Assembly (NCBI RefSeq): GCF_014279835.1 | Contig: NZ_CP047942.1 | Coordinates: forward strand, 1,302,001-1,366,000 | DNA: 64,000 nucleotides | Reading direction: 5' to 3' | Source of the DNA: Synechococcus sp. MVIR-18-1 | GTDB taxonomy: Bacteria > Cyanobacteriota > Cyanobacteriia > PCC-6307 > Cyanobiaceae | Shown here: positions 15,950 through 25,708 of the stretch, one piece after another | Numbering within the stretch: position 1 is the stretch's first letter | Layout: every line of letters begins with the position of its first letter | Position numbers and translations under genes: made by a program | The notes under the pieces: generated by a model | What the model was told of the DNA's origin: nothing | Seen by the model: the letters and a program-made list of their open reading frames with translations, nothing else | Database searches by the model: none

Positions 15950-17161
15950 GTGACTCAATCCGGTTCCGTAACGAAAACCGACCAACGCTGGCTCTGGTGG
16001 CCGCTGCTGCCGCTGTATCCCTACGGCAAGCGCGCCACCCACGTTGAAGAGCTGATTCCTGGCCAGGTCTGGAGCTTTGAGCAGCTCCAGGGCGTGTATT
16101 ACGTCGCCGTGCCGATCCGGCTCACCGTGGTGAAGGTGCCCGGCGGCTTGATGCTGGTAAATCCGCTGCCCCCCACTGCTGAATTGCTCGCAGGCCTTAG
16201 GGCCCTGGAAGCTGAGCATGGACCCGTGTGCACGATCGTGTTGCCCACCGCATCTGGCCTGGAGCACAAACTTCCTCTCGGCCCGCTCGCACGCGCCTTC
16301 CCCAAGGCTGAGGTCTGGGTGTGCCCAGGCCAATGGAGTTTTCCGGTGCAGCTTCCCCTGAGCTGGCTCGGGGTACCGGCTGCGCGCACCAAAATTTTGC
16401 TTACGGATGGTGTGCCCCATCCCGAGATCTGCCAATGGATCTCACTTGGCCCCCTCGATCTCGGTGTAGGCCGCTTTCAAGAGATCAGCTGCCTGCATCA
16501 ACCCAGCGGCGCCCTATTGATTACTGATGCCCTGGTGGGCATTCACGCAACACCACCCGCGATCTTTGATCGCGATCCCACGCCTCTGCTGTTTCATGCG
16601 CGCGATCGAGGTGATCAACCCCTCACTGATTCGCCAGAGGCTCGCCGGCGTGGCTGGGCCCGGTTGGTGTTGTTTGCCTCCTATCTCCGGCCCCATTGCC
16701 TGCGGGTGCCGCCGATCGCCGAGCTATTACGCCATGCCTTCCGACCTGGATTGCGGACCTGGAAAGCCCATTTCGGGGTGTATCCCTTCGATTGGCAAAC
16801 CGGATGGCGTGACGATGCTGCAGCCTTGATGGGGAAGGAAACCGCCAAGTTGCAGGTTGCTCCAGTGCTGGAACGGCTGGTGTTACCGCGAGCGCAACAG
16901 GCGATCAACGCCTGGCTTCAGCAACTGGAATCCAAATCAGATCTGCGCTGGTTGATCCCCGCCCACTACAGCGCGCCGCTTGCCTTTAGTGCGCAACAGG
17001 CATCGGCGTTGCGATCGGAACTGAAACAGAAAAACTGGGCACCCAATGAAGGAAATTGGACCTTCCTCAGTGGTATCGATCAGCGGCTTTTAGAGCTTGG
17101 ATTTGTCCCAGAAAATCCATTAAAAAAGACTGATCTTTCAAAAGATCAGTCTTTCGATTAA
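15950..17161 (+). CDS. DUF4336 domain protein
   Basis: About 403 residues from the GTG at 15950; a TTG at 15932 is also possible and neither has a strong ribosome site. The sequence shows the DUF4336 pattern of cyanobacteria and plants: PLYPYGKRATHVEELIPG, then WSFEQLQGVYYVAVPIR, and TIVLPTASGLEHKLPLGP, with a metallo-beta-lactamase-like layout but no clear HxHxDH zinc motif. Function is unknown. The last 12 codons contain a perfect 14-bp inverted repeat that appears to serve as terminator for the convergent DUF760 gene. Confidence 0.8.
   Translation: MTQSGSVTKTDQRWLWWPLLPLYPYGKRATHVEELIPGQVWSFEQLQGVYYVAVPIRLTVVKVPGGLMLVNPLPPTAELLAGLRALEAEHGPVCTIVLPTASGLEHKLPLGPLARAFPKAEVWVCPGQWSFPVQLPLSWLGVPAARTKILLTDGVPHPEICQWISLGPLDLGVGRFQEISCLHQPSGALLITDALVGIHATPPAIFDRDPTPLLFHARDRGDQPLTDSPEARRRGWARLVLFASYLRPHCLRVPPIAELLRHAFRPGLRTWKAHFGVYPFDWQTGWRDDAAALMGKETAKLQVAPVLERLVLPRAQQAINAWLQQLESKSDLRWLIPAHYSAPLAFSAQQASALRSELKQKNWAPNEGNWTFLSGIDQRLLELGFVPENPLKKTDLSKDQSFD
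17125..17154 (-). terminator. Terminator embedded in the end of the DUF4336 gene
   Basis: AAAGACTGATCTTT, two bases, AAAGATCAGTCTTT: a perfect 14-bp inverted repeat. On the minus strand it is followed by a run of six T (17122-17127 complement), so it fits an intrinsic terminator for the minus-strand DUF760/lepB genes. It lies inside the coding sequence of the opposite gene. Confidence 0.65.
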
Positions 17162-17218
17162 ACAATTGGCAGACATTTAAAAAAGAGCTATTGCACTCTT
17201 AGACCAAAGCAAAAGAGC

Positions 17219-17572
17219 TCAAAGATTGAGATCGTCGTCTGGATTCACGGCCATTTCATCATCAGCGAAAAGCGTTTCTTCCAGTTCTTTGCGCTGCTCC
17301 ATCTGACGCAGGAAGTATCCAGTCATCATCGCGGAAGCCAGCATGTTGGCCAAGTTGTCGCGATTCGCCGTGACCTTGACCTCAAATTGCTCGCCGGGAA
17401 GCATGCCGAGCAAACCCTGAACGTTGTGGCGAATAATGTCTTGAATATCGTTACTGGCAGAACGGGCCACTCGCTGCAGCACGTCCGGCGATTGGTCCTG
17501 GAGATATTGGATCAAGCTATTAACGGGCTGGCCGTCCTGGCTGTCCGTGGTTAGGAACTCTGGATTGAACAT
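17219..17572 (-). CDS. DUF760 protein
   Basis: A 117-residue soluble protein. The DUF760 pattern is visible: NSLIQYLQDQSPDVLQRVA, then a central NVQGLLGMLPGEQFEV, a helix with NLANMLASAMMTGYFLR, and an acidic C-terminal tail. The family is conserved in cyanobacteria and plastids and has no firm function. The ATG at 17572 is preferred over an in-frame GTG at 17581, because an AGG-rich ribosome site lies upstream. It follows lepB closely on the same strand. Confidence 0.85.
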   Translation of the reverse strand: MFNPEFLTTDSQDGQPVNSLIQYLQDQSPDVLQRVARSASNDIQDIIRHNVQGLLGMLPGEQFEVKVTANRDNLANMLASAMMTGYFLRQMEQRKELEETLFADDEMAVNPDDDLNL

Positions 17573-17587
17573 CCTGCCCACCTGTCG

Positions 17588-18232
17588 TCAGTCACTGGAC
17601 CCTATCGCAGCTGCGATCTGGGGCACCTCCGAATCTTGGTGTGAGAACCGAATCGGACCGAACCGGTTCAAGGGCCAATAACGCCACACCGCGGTGCCAA
17701 TCACCCTCTCATCAGGCAGTGCACCCCATACATGGGAATCAAGGCTGGCATTGCGGTTGTCGCCCAGCACCCAGTACTGCCCCTGGGGAACAGTGAGGGG
17801 CCCCTGGTCGTAATCCATCTCCGCAGGCTTCCAGTCTTCTGGCACAGGGATGTTGTTGCGCAGCAACGCGCCATCTCGCACTTCAATCGTGTCTCCTGGG
17901 CGGCCCACCACACGCTTAATCAGAGCGGCATTGGCGTCGTAGCCAGCCTCTACGAGCTGGGTGGGCACCGCAAACACCACAATTTGATCCAGGCCAATCG
18001 GTTTGTGCCGTTGACGGTTCAATTTGGGCGTGATTTTCTCCACCAGGATCCGGTCTTGCAACTGCAAGGTGGGCAACATTGAACCGGAGGGAATCCAGCG
18101 GGGTTCGATCACCTGCCAACGCAGGAGCAGGGCCAAAACCACCCACACCAGTAGGCCTATCCAACTGTTGCGCTTGGGTTCTGAGTTGGGAGTGGGTGCC
18201 ATGGCAGGTTCTGCGTTAGCCGAGGATCGCAT
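17588..18232 (-). CDS. lepB: Signal peptidase I
   Basis: A type I leader peptidase that cleaves signal peptides at the thylakoid or cytoplasmic membrane. The N-terminal anchor is at about residues 24-38. The catalytic serine is S51 in WIPSGSMLPTL, the general-base lysine is K106 in ALIKRVVGRPGD, and the C-terminal GDNRNASLDSHVWG box is present. A second ATG at 18202 (MAPTPNSEP) is an equally good start. It would leave room for a menD promoter between the divergent genes and may be the real one. Length is normal for cyanobacterial LepB. Confidence 0.93.
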   Translation of the reverse strand: MRSSANAEPAMAPTPNSEPKRNSWIGLLVWVVLALLLRWQVIEPRWIPSGSMLPTLQLQDRILVEKITPKLNRQRHKPIGLDQIVVFAVPTQLVEAGYDANAALIKRVVGRPGDTIEVRDGALLRNNIPVPEDWKPAEMDYDQGPLTVPQGQYWVLGDNRNASLDSHVWGALPDERVIGTAVWRYWPLNRFGPIRFSHQDSEVPQIAAAIGSSD

Positions 18233-18288
18233 TAGCCATCACCGCTCCCCTGACGCAGGCCCTCGCCAATCTGCAAGCTGCTGTCCTG

Positions 18289-20022
18289 TTGCTCCAGACC
18301 CTGCAGCAACAGGGTCTGCGCCACGTGGTGCTTTGTCCTGGGAGTCGATCCGGCCCCTTAGCCCTTGCCGCCGCTGGCTTGCAGCGCGCTGGGCTGATCA
18401 CGCTCAGCACGGCGATCGATGAACGCTCTGCTGGGTTTCATGCCCTCGGTCGCTCCAGCGCCTCTGGTACTGCCACGGCCGTGATCACCACCTCCGGAAC
18501 CGCGGTGGCCAATCTTCTCCCCGCCGCCGTTGAAGCGGATCGCTCCAGCCAGCCGCTGCTGCTGATCAGCGCCGATCGGCCCCTACGGCTCAAAAACAAA
18601 GGGGCCAATCAAACCGTGAATCAGGAAGCCTTCCTCACCCCGGTGTGCCGCTGGTGTGGGTCAGGTCCCTTGGATGGCCTCAACGCAGGGATGGAGCAGG
18701 AGCTGCAAGCCCTGGCTCACAAGGCCTGGCGGCATCTGCATCAGCAGCCCGGACCTGTGCATCTCAACGTTCCCTTTGAAGAGCCCCTGCTCCCGGATCT
18801 GAATCAGCAGAACGCGTTTTGGAGCCAGTGGAACCGTTCAGAGCCTGAGGCCATCACCCAAAGCGCTGAACCCTGGAGGCCAACGAGCAACAACGCCCCG
18901 CCAGCACTCGATCCTGACCAGCCCGGTGTGATCGTTGCCGGGCCCTGGCGAGGACTGAGCTCCACGCTTGCGCCCTATCAAGCCGCCTTAATCGACTGGC
19001 AACAGCGCAGTGGCTGGCCCGTACTCGCCGATCCCCTCGCCGCGATCCCAAACGGCTTAGGGGGCGTGATTCGCTATTGGGATCTGCTGCTCCCCAATGG
19101 TTTGAGCCAGCTGCCCGCCAACGCCCAGGTGCTGCGACTGGGCTCGATGCCGGCCAGTCGACGCCTGGAGGCCTGGCTAGCGAGCCAGCAAGGGCCACAA
19201 CTTCTGATCACAGAAGGTGATCCACGGCCCCTCGATCCGCTCGACGTCGCCCAGCAATGGAGCGGCGGCCTAGCGCAGTGGTGGCAACAGCTCAGCCCCC
19301 AGCTCAGTCGCTCTCCTACTGAGGCCTCGGCTGGCGCACAGCAAACACGGTCGCTGCTCAACGCCTGGAAAAACGCAGACGCTGATGTTGGCAAGCGCCT
19401 CTCGGCCCTGCTGCCGATCCAGGGAGCCGCCAATGAACCCGCCTTGATGCTGGCCCTAGCGCAGCTGTTGCCAGCTGCGCTGCCTGTGATGCTCGCTGCC
19501 AGCAGTCCGGTGCGTGATTGGCAAGCCTTTGCCGCAGGCGATACCGGGAGCCGGCGCTGTTTCAGCTTTCGGGGTGCCTCCGGCATCGATGGCACCCTCT
19601 CCCTGGCCATGGGTCTAGCGGCCGAGCTCGGTCCAACGGTGTTGATCACAGGTGATTTAGCGCTGTTGCATGACAGCAACGGCTGGCTCCTGGCCAGCGC
19701 TCACCAACTGCCCTTGTTCGTGCTGTTGATCGACAACGCCGGCGGCGGCATTTTCGAACAACTGCCCATAGAAACCACCCCCAGCGATGGCTTTGATCAG
19801 CTGTTTGCCATGCCCCAACGGGTGGACCCCCTCGCTCTGGCCGCAGCCCATTCCATCCCCGTGCGTCAGCTCGCCTGCCTAGACGATCTGCCTACCGCCC
19901 TGGAATGGGGGTTGGATAGATCTGGACCAGCACTCCTACGGGTGTGCACCGATCGCCGCAACGACGCCCAGCTTCGCCGCAATCTGCGTGAGGCGTTACA
20001 ACAGGATTCCAGCCTTTCCTGA
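18289..20022 (+). CDS. menD: SEPHCHC synthase MenD
   Basis: A thiamine-diphosphate enzyme that joins isochorismate and 2-oxoglutarate early in phylloquinone (menaquinone-pathway) synthesis. Seen are [14 protein letters not shown] at the N-terminus, the [15 protein letters not shown] region, and the ThDP-binding [15 protein letters not shown] near residue 455. The listed start is TTG at 18289, which leaves the first helix short. Sensible sequence ([15 protein letters not shown]) continues in frame upstream to about 18250 but meets no ATG or GTG before a stop at 18217. The true start may be non-standard. menB follows after 5 bases. Confidence 0.92.
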   Translation: MLQTLQQQGLRHVVLCPGSRSGPLALAAAGLQRAGLITLSTAIDERSAGFHALGRSSASGTATAVITTSGTAVANLLPAAVEADRSSQPLLLISADRPLRLKNKGANQTVNQEAFLTPVCRWCGSGPLDGLNAGMEQELQALAHKAWRHLHQQPGPVHLNVPFEEPLLPDLNQQNAFWSQWNRSEPEAITQSAEPWRPTSNNAPPALDPDQPGVIVAGPWRGLSSTLAPYQAALIDWQQRSGWPVLADPLAAIPNGLGGVIRYWDLLLPNGLSQLPANAQVLRLGSMPASRRLEAWLASQQGPQLLITEGDPRPLDPLDVAQQWSGGLAQWWQQLSPQLSRSPTEASAGAQQTRSLLNAWKNADADVGKRLSALLPIQGAANEPALMLALAQLLPAALPVMLAASSPVRDWQAFAAGDTGSRRCFSFRGASGIDGTLSLAMGLAAELGPTVLITGDLALLHDSNGWLLASAHQLPLFVLLIDNAGGGIFEQLPIETTPSDGFDQLFAMPQRVDPLALAAAHSIPVRQLACLDDLPTALEWGLDRSGPALLRVCTDRRNDAQLRRNLREALQQDSSLS

Positions 20023-20027
20023 TCGCC

Positions 20028-20903
20028 ATGCCAGAGCCCGTCATCCGGCAGGTGCTCCCTGGATCCAGCGGAGTGAACTGGCAGCCCTGGGGAACCTACG
20101 AGGATGTGCTGCTGGATCGCTGTGATGAGGGCATTGCCCGCTTAGCGATCAATCGACCCACCAAGCGCAATGCCTTCCGGCCCCGCACGGTCTCAGAGCT
20201 CTGTGACGCCTTTGCCCGGATCCGCGATGACAGCCGCATCGGCGTGGTGCTGCTCACCGGTGTGGGCCCCGCCGCCGATGGGGGCTACGCCTTTTGTTCA
20301 GGTGGTGATCAAAGCGTGCGCGGCGATGGGGGCTATCTCGACGAAACAGGCCTGCCCCGCCTCAACGTGCTCGACCTTCAACGCATCATTCGCAGCCTGC
20401 CCAAGGTGGTGATCGCTCTGGTGGCGGGGTATGCGATCGGTGGCGGTCAGGTGCTGCATCTGCTCTGCGACCTCAGCCTGGCGGCGGAGAACGCTGTGTT
20501 TGGTCAAACCGGGCCACGGGTTGGCAGTTTTGATGGCGGCTTTGGTGCCGGCTATCTGGCTCGCGTGGTGGGCCAGCGCAAAGCCAAGGAGATCTGGTTT
20601 CTCTGCCGTCAATACGGCGCCGACGAGGCCCTAGGCATGGGCCTTGTGAATGCGGTTGTTCCCTTAGAGGCTCTCGAGGCCGAAGGGGTGCGTTGGGCCA
20701 GAGAGGTGCTGCAACACAGCCCAACGGCGATTCGCTGCCTCAAAGCAGCGTTCAATGCAGAAACCGATGGCTTAGCTGGCATCCAGGAATTGGCCGGACA
20801 GGCCACCCACCTCTTCTATCGAACCGAAGAGGGCCAGGAGGGCCGCAATGCCTTCCTGGAGAAGCGCAATCCAGATTTTTCCGACACCCCATGGCTGCCT
20901 TAG
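20028..20903 (+). CDS. menB: Naphthoate synthase MenB
   Basis: A 291-residue crotonase-fold enzyme that cyclises o-succinylbenzoyl-CoA to 1,4-dihydroxy-2-naphthoyl-CoA for phylloquinone, the photosystem I quinone. The MenB signatures are present: [11 protein letters not shown] near residue 42, the oxyanion-hole region [14 protein letters not shown] near 90, [12 protein letters not shown] near 134, and [17 protein letters not shown] near 168. The start ATG is 5 bases after menD, so the two form an operon and act on successive parts of the same pathway. Full length for the family. Confidence 0.95.
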   Translation: MPEPVIRQVLPGSSGVNWQPWGTYEDVLLDRCDEGIARLAINRPTKRNAFRPRTVSELCDAFARIRDDSRIGVVLLTGVGPAADGGYAFCSGGDQSVRGDGGYLDETGLPRLNVLDLQRIIRSLPKVVIALVAGYAIGGGQVLHLLCDLSLAAENAVFGQTGPRVGSFDGGFGAGYLARVVGQRKAKEIWFLCRQYGADEALGMGLVNAVVPLEALEAEGVRWAREVLQHSPTAIRCLKAAFNAETDGLAGIQELAGQATHLFYRTEEGQEGRNAFLEKRNPDFSDTPWLP

Positions 20904-20946
20904 CCACAAAAGTCGCTAAAAAAAGAAAGCTGTTGCGCCCCTTCGG

Positions 20947-21636
20947 ATGCGGTTTCAAAAGCCTGCTCAGTTGATGCCTGCTGCGCTGCTCACCGCCTCG
21001 CTGCTCACCGCAGCGGCAGGAGTGGCCTCAGGACAAGAGGTTGGCGAAACCCTCCGAACAGAGGTGAAGGGCGAGATTTTGGTGGAGGCTCCAGAGGAGG
21101 GTCCTAAACGCAAATCCGATCCGATCCCGCCCCTGGCGATCCCCTTGAGCGATGCCGCCTCCCTGGCCCGTGTTCCGAGCGATGTGATGGAGCGTGATGG
21201 GCTGCAGCTTGTGCTCGACCGCAAGCACCATCAACTTCTCGTTCTGAGGGATGGCCGGATGACGCGCCGGTTTCCAGCCGCGGTGGGCACCACAGGCTGG
21301 GAGACCCCTGCCGGACGCTTCAGGGTCTTTGAAAAAGTGAAAAAACCGGTGTGGACCCATCCGGTGAGCGGTGATCTTGTGGATGCGGAAAGTGAAGGAA
21401 ATCCCTTGGGTTCACGCTGGATTGGCTTCTACCGCGACTGCAATGGACGCTCGGGTTGGGACGGCGAGCAATACCTCGATATCAATGGCTGCACCGTGGC
21501 CGGATTCCATGGCACCCCTTACCGCTGGACGGTGGGACGGGCCGTTTCCCATGGCTGCGTGCGTCTTTATGAGGAGAACGTTCAGGAGGTGTTCGATCTC
21601 GTCAGGGTTGGAACTCAGGTGACCGTGGTCCCGTGA
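20947..21636 (+). CDS. L,D-transpeptidase (YkuD family)
   Basis: A 229-residue exported enzyme expected to form 3-3 cross-links or protein attachments in peptidoglycan. A signal peptide (MPAALLTASLLTAAAGVASG) ends near residue 30. The YkuD domain runs from about residue 85, with the catalytic motif HG...SHGCVRLYEEN near residue 203-213 including the active-site cysteine. An internal ATG at 20974 is an alternative start that still keeps the leader. It lies between menB and glgA with no clear functional link to either. Confidence 0.88.
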   Translation: MRFQKPAQLMPAALLTASLLTAAAGVASGQEVGETLRTEVKGEILVEAPEEGPKRKSDPIPPLAIPLSDAASLARVPSDVMERDGLQLVLDRKHHQLLVLRDGRMTRRFPAAVGTTGWETPAGRFRVFEKVKKPVWTHPVSGDLVDAESEGNPLGSRWIGFYRDCNGRSGWDGEQYLDINGCTVAGFHGTPYRWTVGRAVSHGCVRLYEENVQEVFDLVRVGTQVTVVP

Positions 21637-21694
21637 AAGTGATACCAACGCAGTAATGCGTCTACAGTCTCGCGGCTTACAGGTTTGATCGTCC

Positions 21695-23251
21695 ATGCGC
21701 GTGCTCTTTGCCGCCGCCGAATGCGCCCCCATGGTGAAAGTCGGTGGGATGGGCGATGTAGTTGGATCCCTTCCCCCTGCCCTGAAGGCTCTGGGGCACG
21801 ACGTTCGCTTGATCATGCCGGGATACGGCAAGCTCTGGTCTCGATTGGAGATCCCTACGGAACCGATCTGGCGAGGCCAGACCATGGGCACCGATTTTGC
21901 GGTCTTTGAGACCCGCCATCCCACCAATGGCTTCACCATTTATCTGGTTGGTCACCCCGTCTTTGATCCAGAACGGATTTATGGCGGAGAAGATGAAGAT
22001 TGGCGCTTCACCTTTTTTGCCAGTGCTGCGGCTGAATTTTCCTGGAACGTCTGGAAGCCGAATGTTCTCCATTGCCATGACTGGCACACCGGCATGATTC
22101 CGGTCTGGATGCACCAAGACCCAGAGATCAGCACCGTTTACACGATCCACAACCTCAAATATCAGGGGCCCTGGCGCTGGAAGCTGGACAAGATGGCCTG
22201 GTGCCCTTGGTACATGCAAGGCGACCACACCATGGCTGCCGCCCTGCTCTATGCCGATGGCGTGAATGCGGTGTCACCCACCTATTCCAGAGAGATCCGC
22301 ACCTCGGAATACGGCGAAAAGCTAGATGGGTTGCTCAATTACATCTCCGGCAAACTGCGCGGGATCCTGAACGGGATTGATCTGGAGGCCTGGAATCCAG
22401 CCACCGATCGGGCCTTACCCGCCACCTTCAGTGCCGATGATTTGTCGGGTCGCGCCCGCAACAAGCAGGTGCTCCAGGAACGCATGGGTCTCGAGGTCAG
22501 ATCCGATGCCTATTTGCTGGGCATGGTGAGCCGTCTGGTGGATCAAAAAGGCGTTGATCTGCTGTTGCAAGTGGCGGATCGTTTGCTCGCCTACACCGAC
22601 ACCCAGATCGTGGTGCTTGGCACCGGTGATCGCGGCTTGGAATCCGGTCTTTGGCAGATGGCCTCCCGCTATCCAGGTCGCGTTTCTGTTTTTCTCACCT
22701 ACGACGACGACCTCTCACGCTTGATTTACGCCGGCAGTGACGCCTTCCTGATGCCCAGTCGGTTTGAGCCCTGCGGCATCAGCCAATTGCTCGCCATGCG
22801 CTACGGATGCGTGCCCGTGGTGAGAAAGGTGGGTGGTTTGGTCGATACGGTTCCACCGCATGATCCTGCCCAGCACAGCGGCACAGGGTTCTGCTTCGAT
22901 CGGTTCGATCCCGTGGACTTCTACACCGCCCTCGTGCGCTCCTGGGAAGCCTTCCGCCATCAAGACAGCTGGCGTGAACTGCAGCGCAGGGGCATGCAGC
23001 AGGACTACAGCTGGGCGCGTTCAGCCTTGGAATACGACCAGATGTACCGGGAGGTCTGTGGCCTCAAGGAGCCAGGTCCCGATGCCGCTGCCGTTGAACA
23101 GTTTTCCCAAGGCCAGAGTGCCGATCCCTCCTTGGACCCAGGCCAACGCGGAGCCCCCACCAGCCCCCCCGAACAACCCACAGACAACTCGCCCAAGGAA
23201 CCTGGCTCACGCAACCCGCTAGCCAGACTGTTTGGCGGTCAGCGACGCTAA
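21695..23251 (+). CDS. glgA: Glycogen synthase GlgA
   Basis: A 518-residue GT5 glycosyltransferase that extends alpha-1,4-glucan from ADP-glucose. The N-terminal substrate loop [13 protein letters not shown] (the KxGG motif) starts at residue 15, and [10 protein letters not shown] appears near 130. The C-terminal catalytic region contains [17 protein letters not shown] near 353. The last ~50 residues are a Pro/Ser-rich tail beyond the catalytic fold, as in other marine Synechococcus. It is followed 18 bases later by a membrane-anchored hypothetical protein and then murF. Confidence 0.95.
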   Translation: MRVLFAAAECAPMVKVGGMGDVVGSLPPALKALGHDVRLIMPGYGKLWSRLEIPTEPIWRGQTMGTDFAVFETRHPTNGFTIYLVGHPVFDPERIYGGEDEDWRFTFFASAAAEFSWNVWKPNVLHCHDWHTGMIPVWMHQDPEISTVYTIHNLKYQGPWRWKLDKMAWCPWYMQGDHTMAAALLYADGVNAVSPTYSREIRTSEYGEKLDGLLNYISGKLRGILNGIDLEAWNPATDRALPATFSADDLSGRARNKQVLQERMGLEVRSDAYLLGMVSRLVDQKGVDLLLQVADRLLAYTDTQIVVLGTGDRGLESGLWQMASRYPGRVSVFLTYDDDLSRLIYAGSDAFLMPSRFEPCGISQLLAMRYGCVPVVRKVGGLVDTVPPHDPAQHSGTGFCFDRFDPVDFYTALVRSWEAFRHQDSWRELQRRGMQQDYSWARSALEYDQMYREVCGLKEPGPDAAAVEQFSQGQSADPSLDPGQRGAPTSPPEQPTDNSPKEPGSRNPLARLFGGQRR

Positions 23252-23269
23252 TGCTGCAGGCAACCACGA

Positions 23270-24055
23270 ATGCAGGATTCCTTCGAACCGCAGCCATCTG
23301 ACAACGACAGCGCCCTCCCAGCTCCTTACAACAGCCCCTGGAAGGCCCTTGGCCAAGATCTGAGGGCCGTGAGCGCCGATCTGCGTCTTCGCAGCCAAGA
23401 GCTGTGGCGCCGTAACCGCGAGGGAGATCTGTCGGTTCCAGCGTTTTGGCCAGAGTCATTCGCAGCGTTGTTTTGGCCTGTGCTGCTGGGATTCGGCCTC
23501 GCAGTCCTGATCCTGGGCGGCATTCAATTGCGTCAGTCCCTTCAAGAGCAGTCGCCACCAGCAGCTCCAGAGGTGGAACGTGTCCGCACCACCCCCTTCC
23601 CAGAAGCACGCCCCCTACCGATCACCACCAGCGGCGCATCCGATCTCAACAACCAAGGCTTGGCGCAGGAACCAACAACTAGCGATCAGCCCCCTGCCCT
23701 GAGCGACCTGGAACGCGAGCCGGCATCAGCAGAAACTGACGCAGACCTATTGCGCTTTGATCCACTCCTCGAGCTTTTGGCAGAGGAGGGTGGCACCGAT
23801 AGCGGTCAGGGATCAGCTCTGATTGTTTCCGCCAAACCCCAACCAGAGCGGAACGCTGTGATTCTGCAAATCGATGCTGCCGCTTGGATGCAACAGTCTC
23901 CTGACCAACGCCAACACCTAGCCGAAACCTGGTGGACCCGACTGGAAGACCAGGGCTATGCCGATCTGCGTCTTGTGAATGAACAACAAGAGCTCTTGGC
24001 TCGACCCGCCAGGATCGGTGGCGGCATGATCGTGTTCGATCCAAAGAGGGTTTAA
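23270..24055 (+). CDS. Membrane-anchored hypothetical protein
   Basis: A 261-residue protein of unknown function. It has an N-terminal cytoplasmic part of about 60 residues, one transmembrane helix at about 65-84 (LFWPVLLGFGLAVLILGG), a Pro/Ala/Glu-rich linker to about 165, and a compact C-terminal domain of about 80 residues (VILQIDAAAWMQQSP to the end). The layout suggests a periplasmic or lumenal domain on a flexible stalk. It is 2 bases from murF, pointing to a cell-envelope role, but no family is recognised. Confidence 0.7.
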   Translation: MQDSFEPQPSDNDSALPAPYNSPWKALGQDLRAVSADLRLRSQELWRRNREGDLSVPAFWPESFAALFWPVLLGFGLAVLILGGIQLRQSLQEQSPPAAPEVERVRTTPFPEARPLPITTSGASDLNNQGLAQEPTTSDQPPALSDLEREPASAETDADLLRFDPLLELLAEEGGTDSGQGSALIVSAKPQPERNAVILQIDAAAWMQQSPDQRQHLAETWWTRLEDQGYADLRLVNEQQELLARPARIGGGMIVFDPKRV

Positions 24056-24057
24056 AC

Positions 24058-25428
24058 GTGCTGGATCTAGCTGATCTCGTTTCGCTCTGGGGGCCGCCAC
24101 AACGTGGCGATGGCGCTGCACCCAACCTCCAGCAACGCTTAGGCCCTGTCTGCACAGACAGCCGACTGCTCACGGCAAACGCCTTTTTTGTGCCGTTACA
24201 CGGTGAGCGCTTTGATGGTCATCGCTTCCTCGCCACTGCAACGGAGCAAGGCGTGCAGGCCGCCGTGGTGGCCCGTGATAGTGACATCCCAATACCGCCA
24301 AGCTTGCTGCACTGGACCGTGGACGACACGCTGGAGGCCTACCAACAGATCGCCTGCTTGGTGCGGCGCAACTTCAACAGCGCTGTTGTGGCCGTCACCG
24401 GGTCCGCCGGCAAAACCACAACAAGAGAACTGATTCGTGCCGCGTTAACACCCCTTGGAGCCGTTCAAGCCAGTGTCGGCAACAACAATAACGACGTTGG
24501 CGTACCACTCACCTTGCTTGGTGTAGACGAACAGCATGCTGCTGTGGTGGTGGAGATGGGAATGCGCGGTCCTGGTGAAATTGAACGCTTATCGCGTTGT
24601 GCGGAACCTGAGATTGCCGTGATCACCAATATCGGTACGGCGCACATTGGCCGCTTGGGCAGTCGCGAAGCAATTGCCGCAGCAAAATGTGAAATCACTG
24701 CAGCGCTTTCAGCCGATGGCCTTGTGGTGATTCCAGCCGGAGATCCTCTCCTCGATGCAACCCTCGCCCGATGTTGGAGTGGTCGTGTGCGGCGTGTTTC
24801 GCTTGTAGGCGATACCAACAACTCTGGTCAACCCGCTGATGATCTCGGCGACTACAACCCTGCAACGGGACAGATCCAACTGGGGAATGACAGCTATCGC
24901 TGCCCCCTAGAGGGGAAACACAATGCACGCAATTTCATGCTGGCACTTGCCGTTGCCAACACCCTTGGCGTTGCACCCTCAGACCTACAACAGCTCGATG
25001 TCGAGGTACCGGGAGGTCGCAATCGCCGCCAACAAATCGGTGCCTTAACGGTTCTCGATGAGACGTATAACGCTTCACCGGAAGCAGTGTTTGCGGCGTT
25101 GGATTTATTAGCAGCTCAGCCAGGTCGACGGTTTGCAGTACTCGGCACCATGCTGGAGCTAGGACCAGACAGTGAACGCTTACACAAGGCGGTGATCGAT
25201 CACGCCGCAGCCTTGAAGCTTGATGGACTGGTGGCTGTGGCCACTGGCTTGGAGGCCAAGGCCATGAGCAACGCAAGTGCAGCATTGCCACTGTTTCGGC
25301 AGGTGGAAACACCCGAACAGGCCGCTGAACCTTTAATCGAGTGGCTCAGGCCTGGAGACACCGTGCTCTTAAAAGCCAGTCGAGGGATTGCACTGGAACG
25401 ATTGCTTCCGTTATTGCCACAGCTTTAG
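24058..25428 (+). CDS. murF: UDP-MurNAc-tripeptide:D-Ala-D-Ala ligase MurF
   Basis: A Mur ligase that adds the D-Ala-D-Ala dipeptide in the last cytoplasmic step of peptidoglycan precursor synthesis. The ATP-binding P-loop VTGSAGKTTTRE lies near residue 115. Further family features are NNNNDVGVPLTLL, EMGMRGPGEI near 163, and the C-terminal DETYNASPEAV region near 332. The start is GTG at 24058, two bases after the preceding stop. Length, 456 residues, is normal. The stop nearly abuts the convergent small gene at 25430. Confidence 0.95.
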   Translation: MLDLADLVSLWGPPQRGDGAAPNLQQRLGPVCTDSRLLTANAFFVPLHGERFDGHRFLATATEQGVQAAVVARDSDIPIPPSLLHWTVDDTLEAYQQIACLVRRNFNSAVVAVTGSAGKTTTRELIRAALTPLGAVQASVGNNNNDVGVPLTLLGVDEQHAAVVVEMGMRGPGEIERLSRCAEPEIAVITNIGTAHIGRLGSREAIAAAKCEITAALSADGLVVIPAGDPLLDATLARCWSGRVRRVSLVGDTNNSGQPADDLGDYNPATGQIQLGNDSYRCPLEGKHNARNFMLALAVANTLGVAPSDLQQLDVEVPGGRNRRQQIGALTVLDETYNASPEAVFAALDLLAAQPGRRFAVLGTMLELGPDSERLHKAVIDHAAALKLDGLVAVATGLEAKAMSNASAALPLFRQVETPEQAAEPLIEWLRPGDTVLLKASRGIALERLLPLLPQL

Positions 25429-25429
25429 G

Positions 25430-25624
25430 TCAGGCGGCTCTCAGCGCGTCCGGTGGGTCTTCGCAGCGAATCAAATCGATCGCATGGGGATGGTCATGGA
25501 TGTAGCGAATTTCCTCCATCGCCAACACCCTTGCTTCAAAGGCATCTCCCGCATAAAAACATTCTTCTTGATGATCACTGGTGGCATCGCGATAGCGAAC
25601 AGTGAAACGCTTTTGATCGGACAT
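25430..25624 (-). CDS. Small conserved-looking protein, 64 aa
   Basis: From the ATG at 25624 the product begins MSDQKRFTVRYRDATS. It is a charged soluble protein with predicted beta then helix (FYAGDAFEARVLAMEEIRYI) and a conserved-looking C-terminus (IDLIRCEDPPDA). An in-frame start eight residues upstream is less likely. It converges with murF with a one-base gap and is followed upstream by glmU on the same strand. The composition is protein-like and unlike the shadow frames. Function unknown. Confidence 0.65.
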   Translation of the reverse strand: MSDQKRFTVRYRDATSDHQEECFYAGDAFEARVLAMEEIRYIHDHPHAIDLIRCEDPPDALRAA

Positions 25625-25708
25625 GGAAGTATCAACCTGTCGCCCCACGCTTACGCATCAACGAACGCAGGCCAAGGGCATGCTGTGAAAAAAGTCTGTT
25701 GATTCAGC

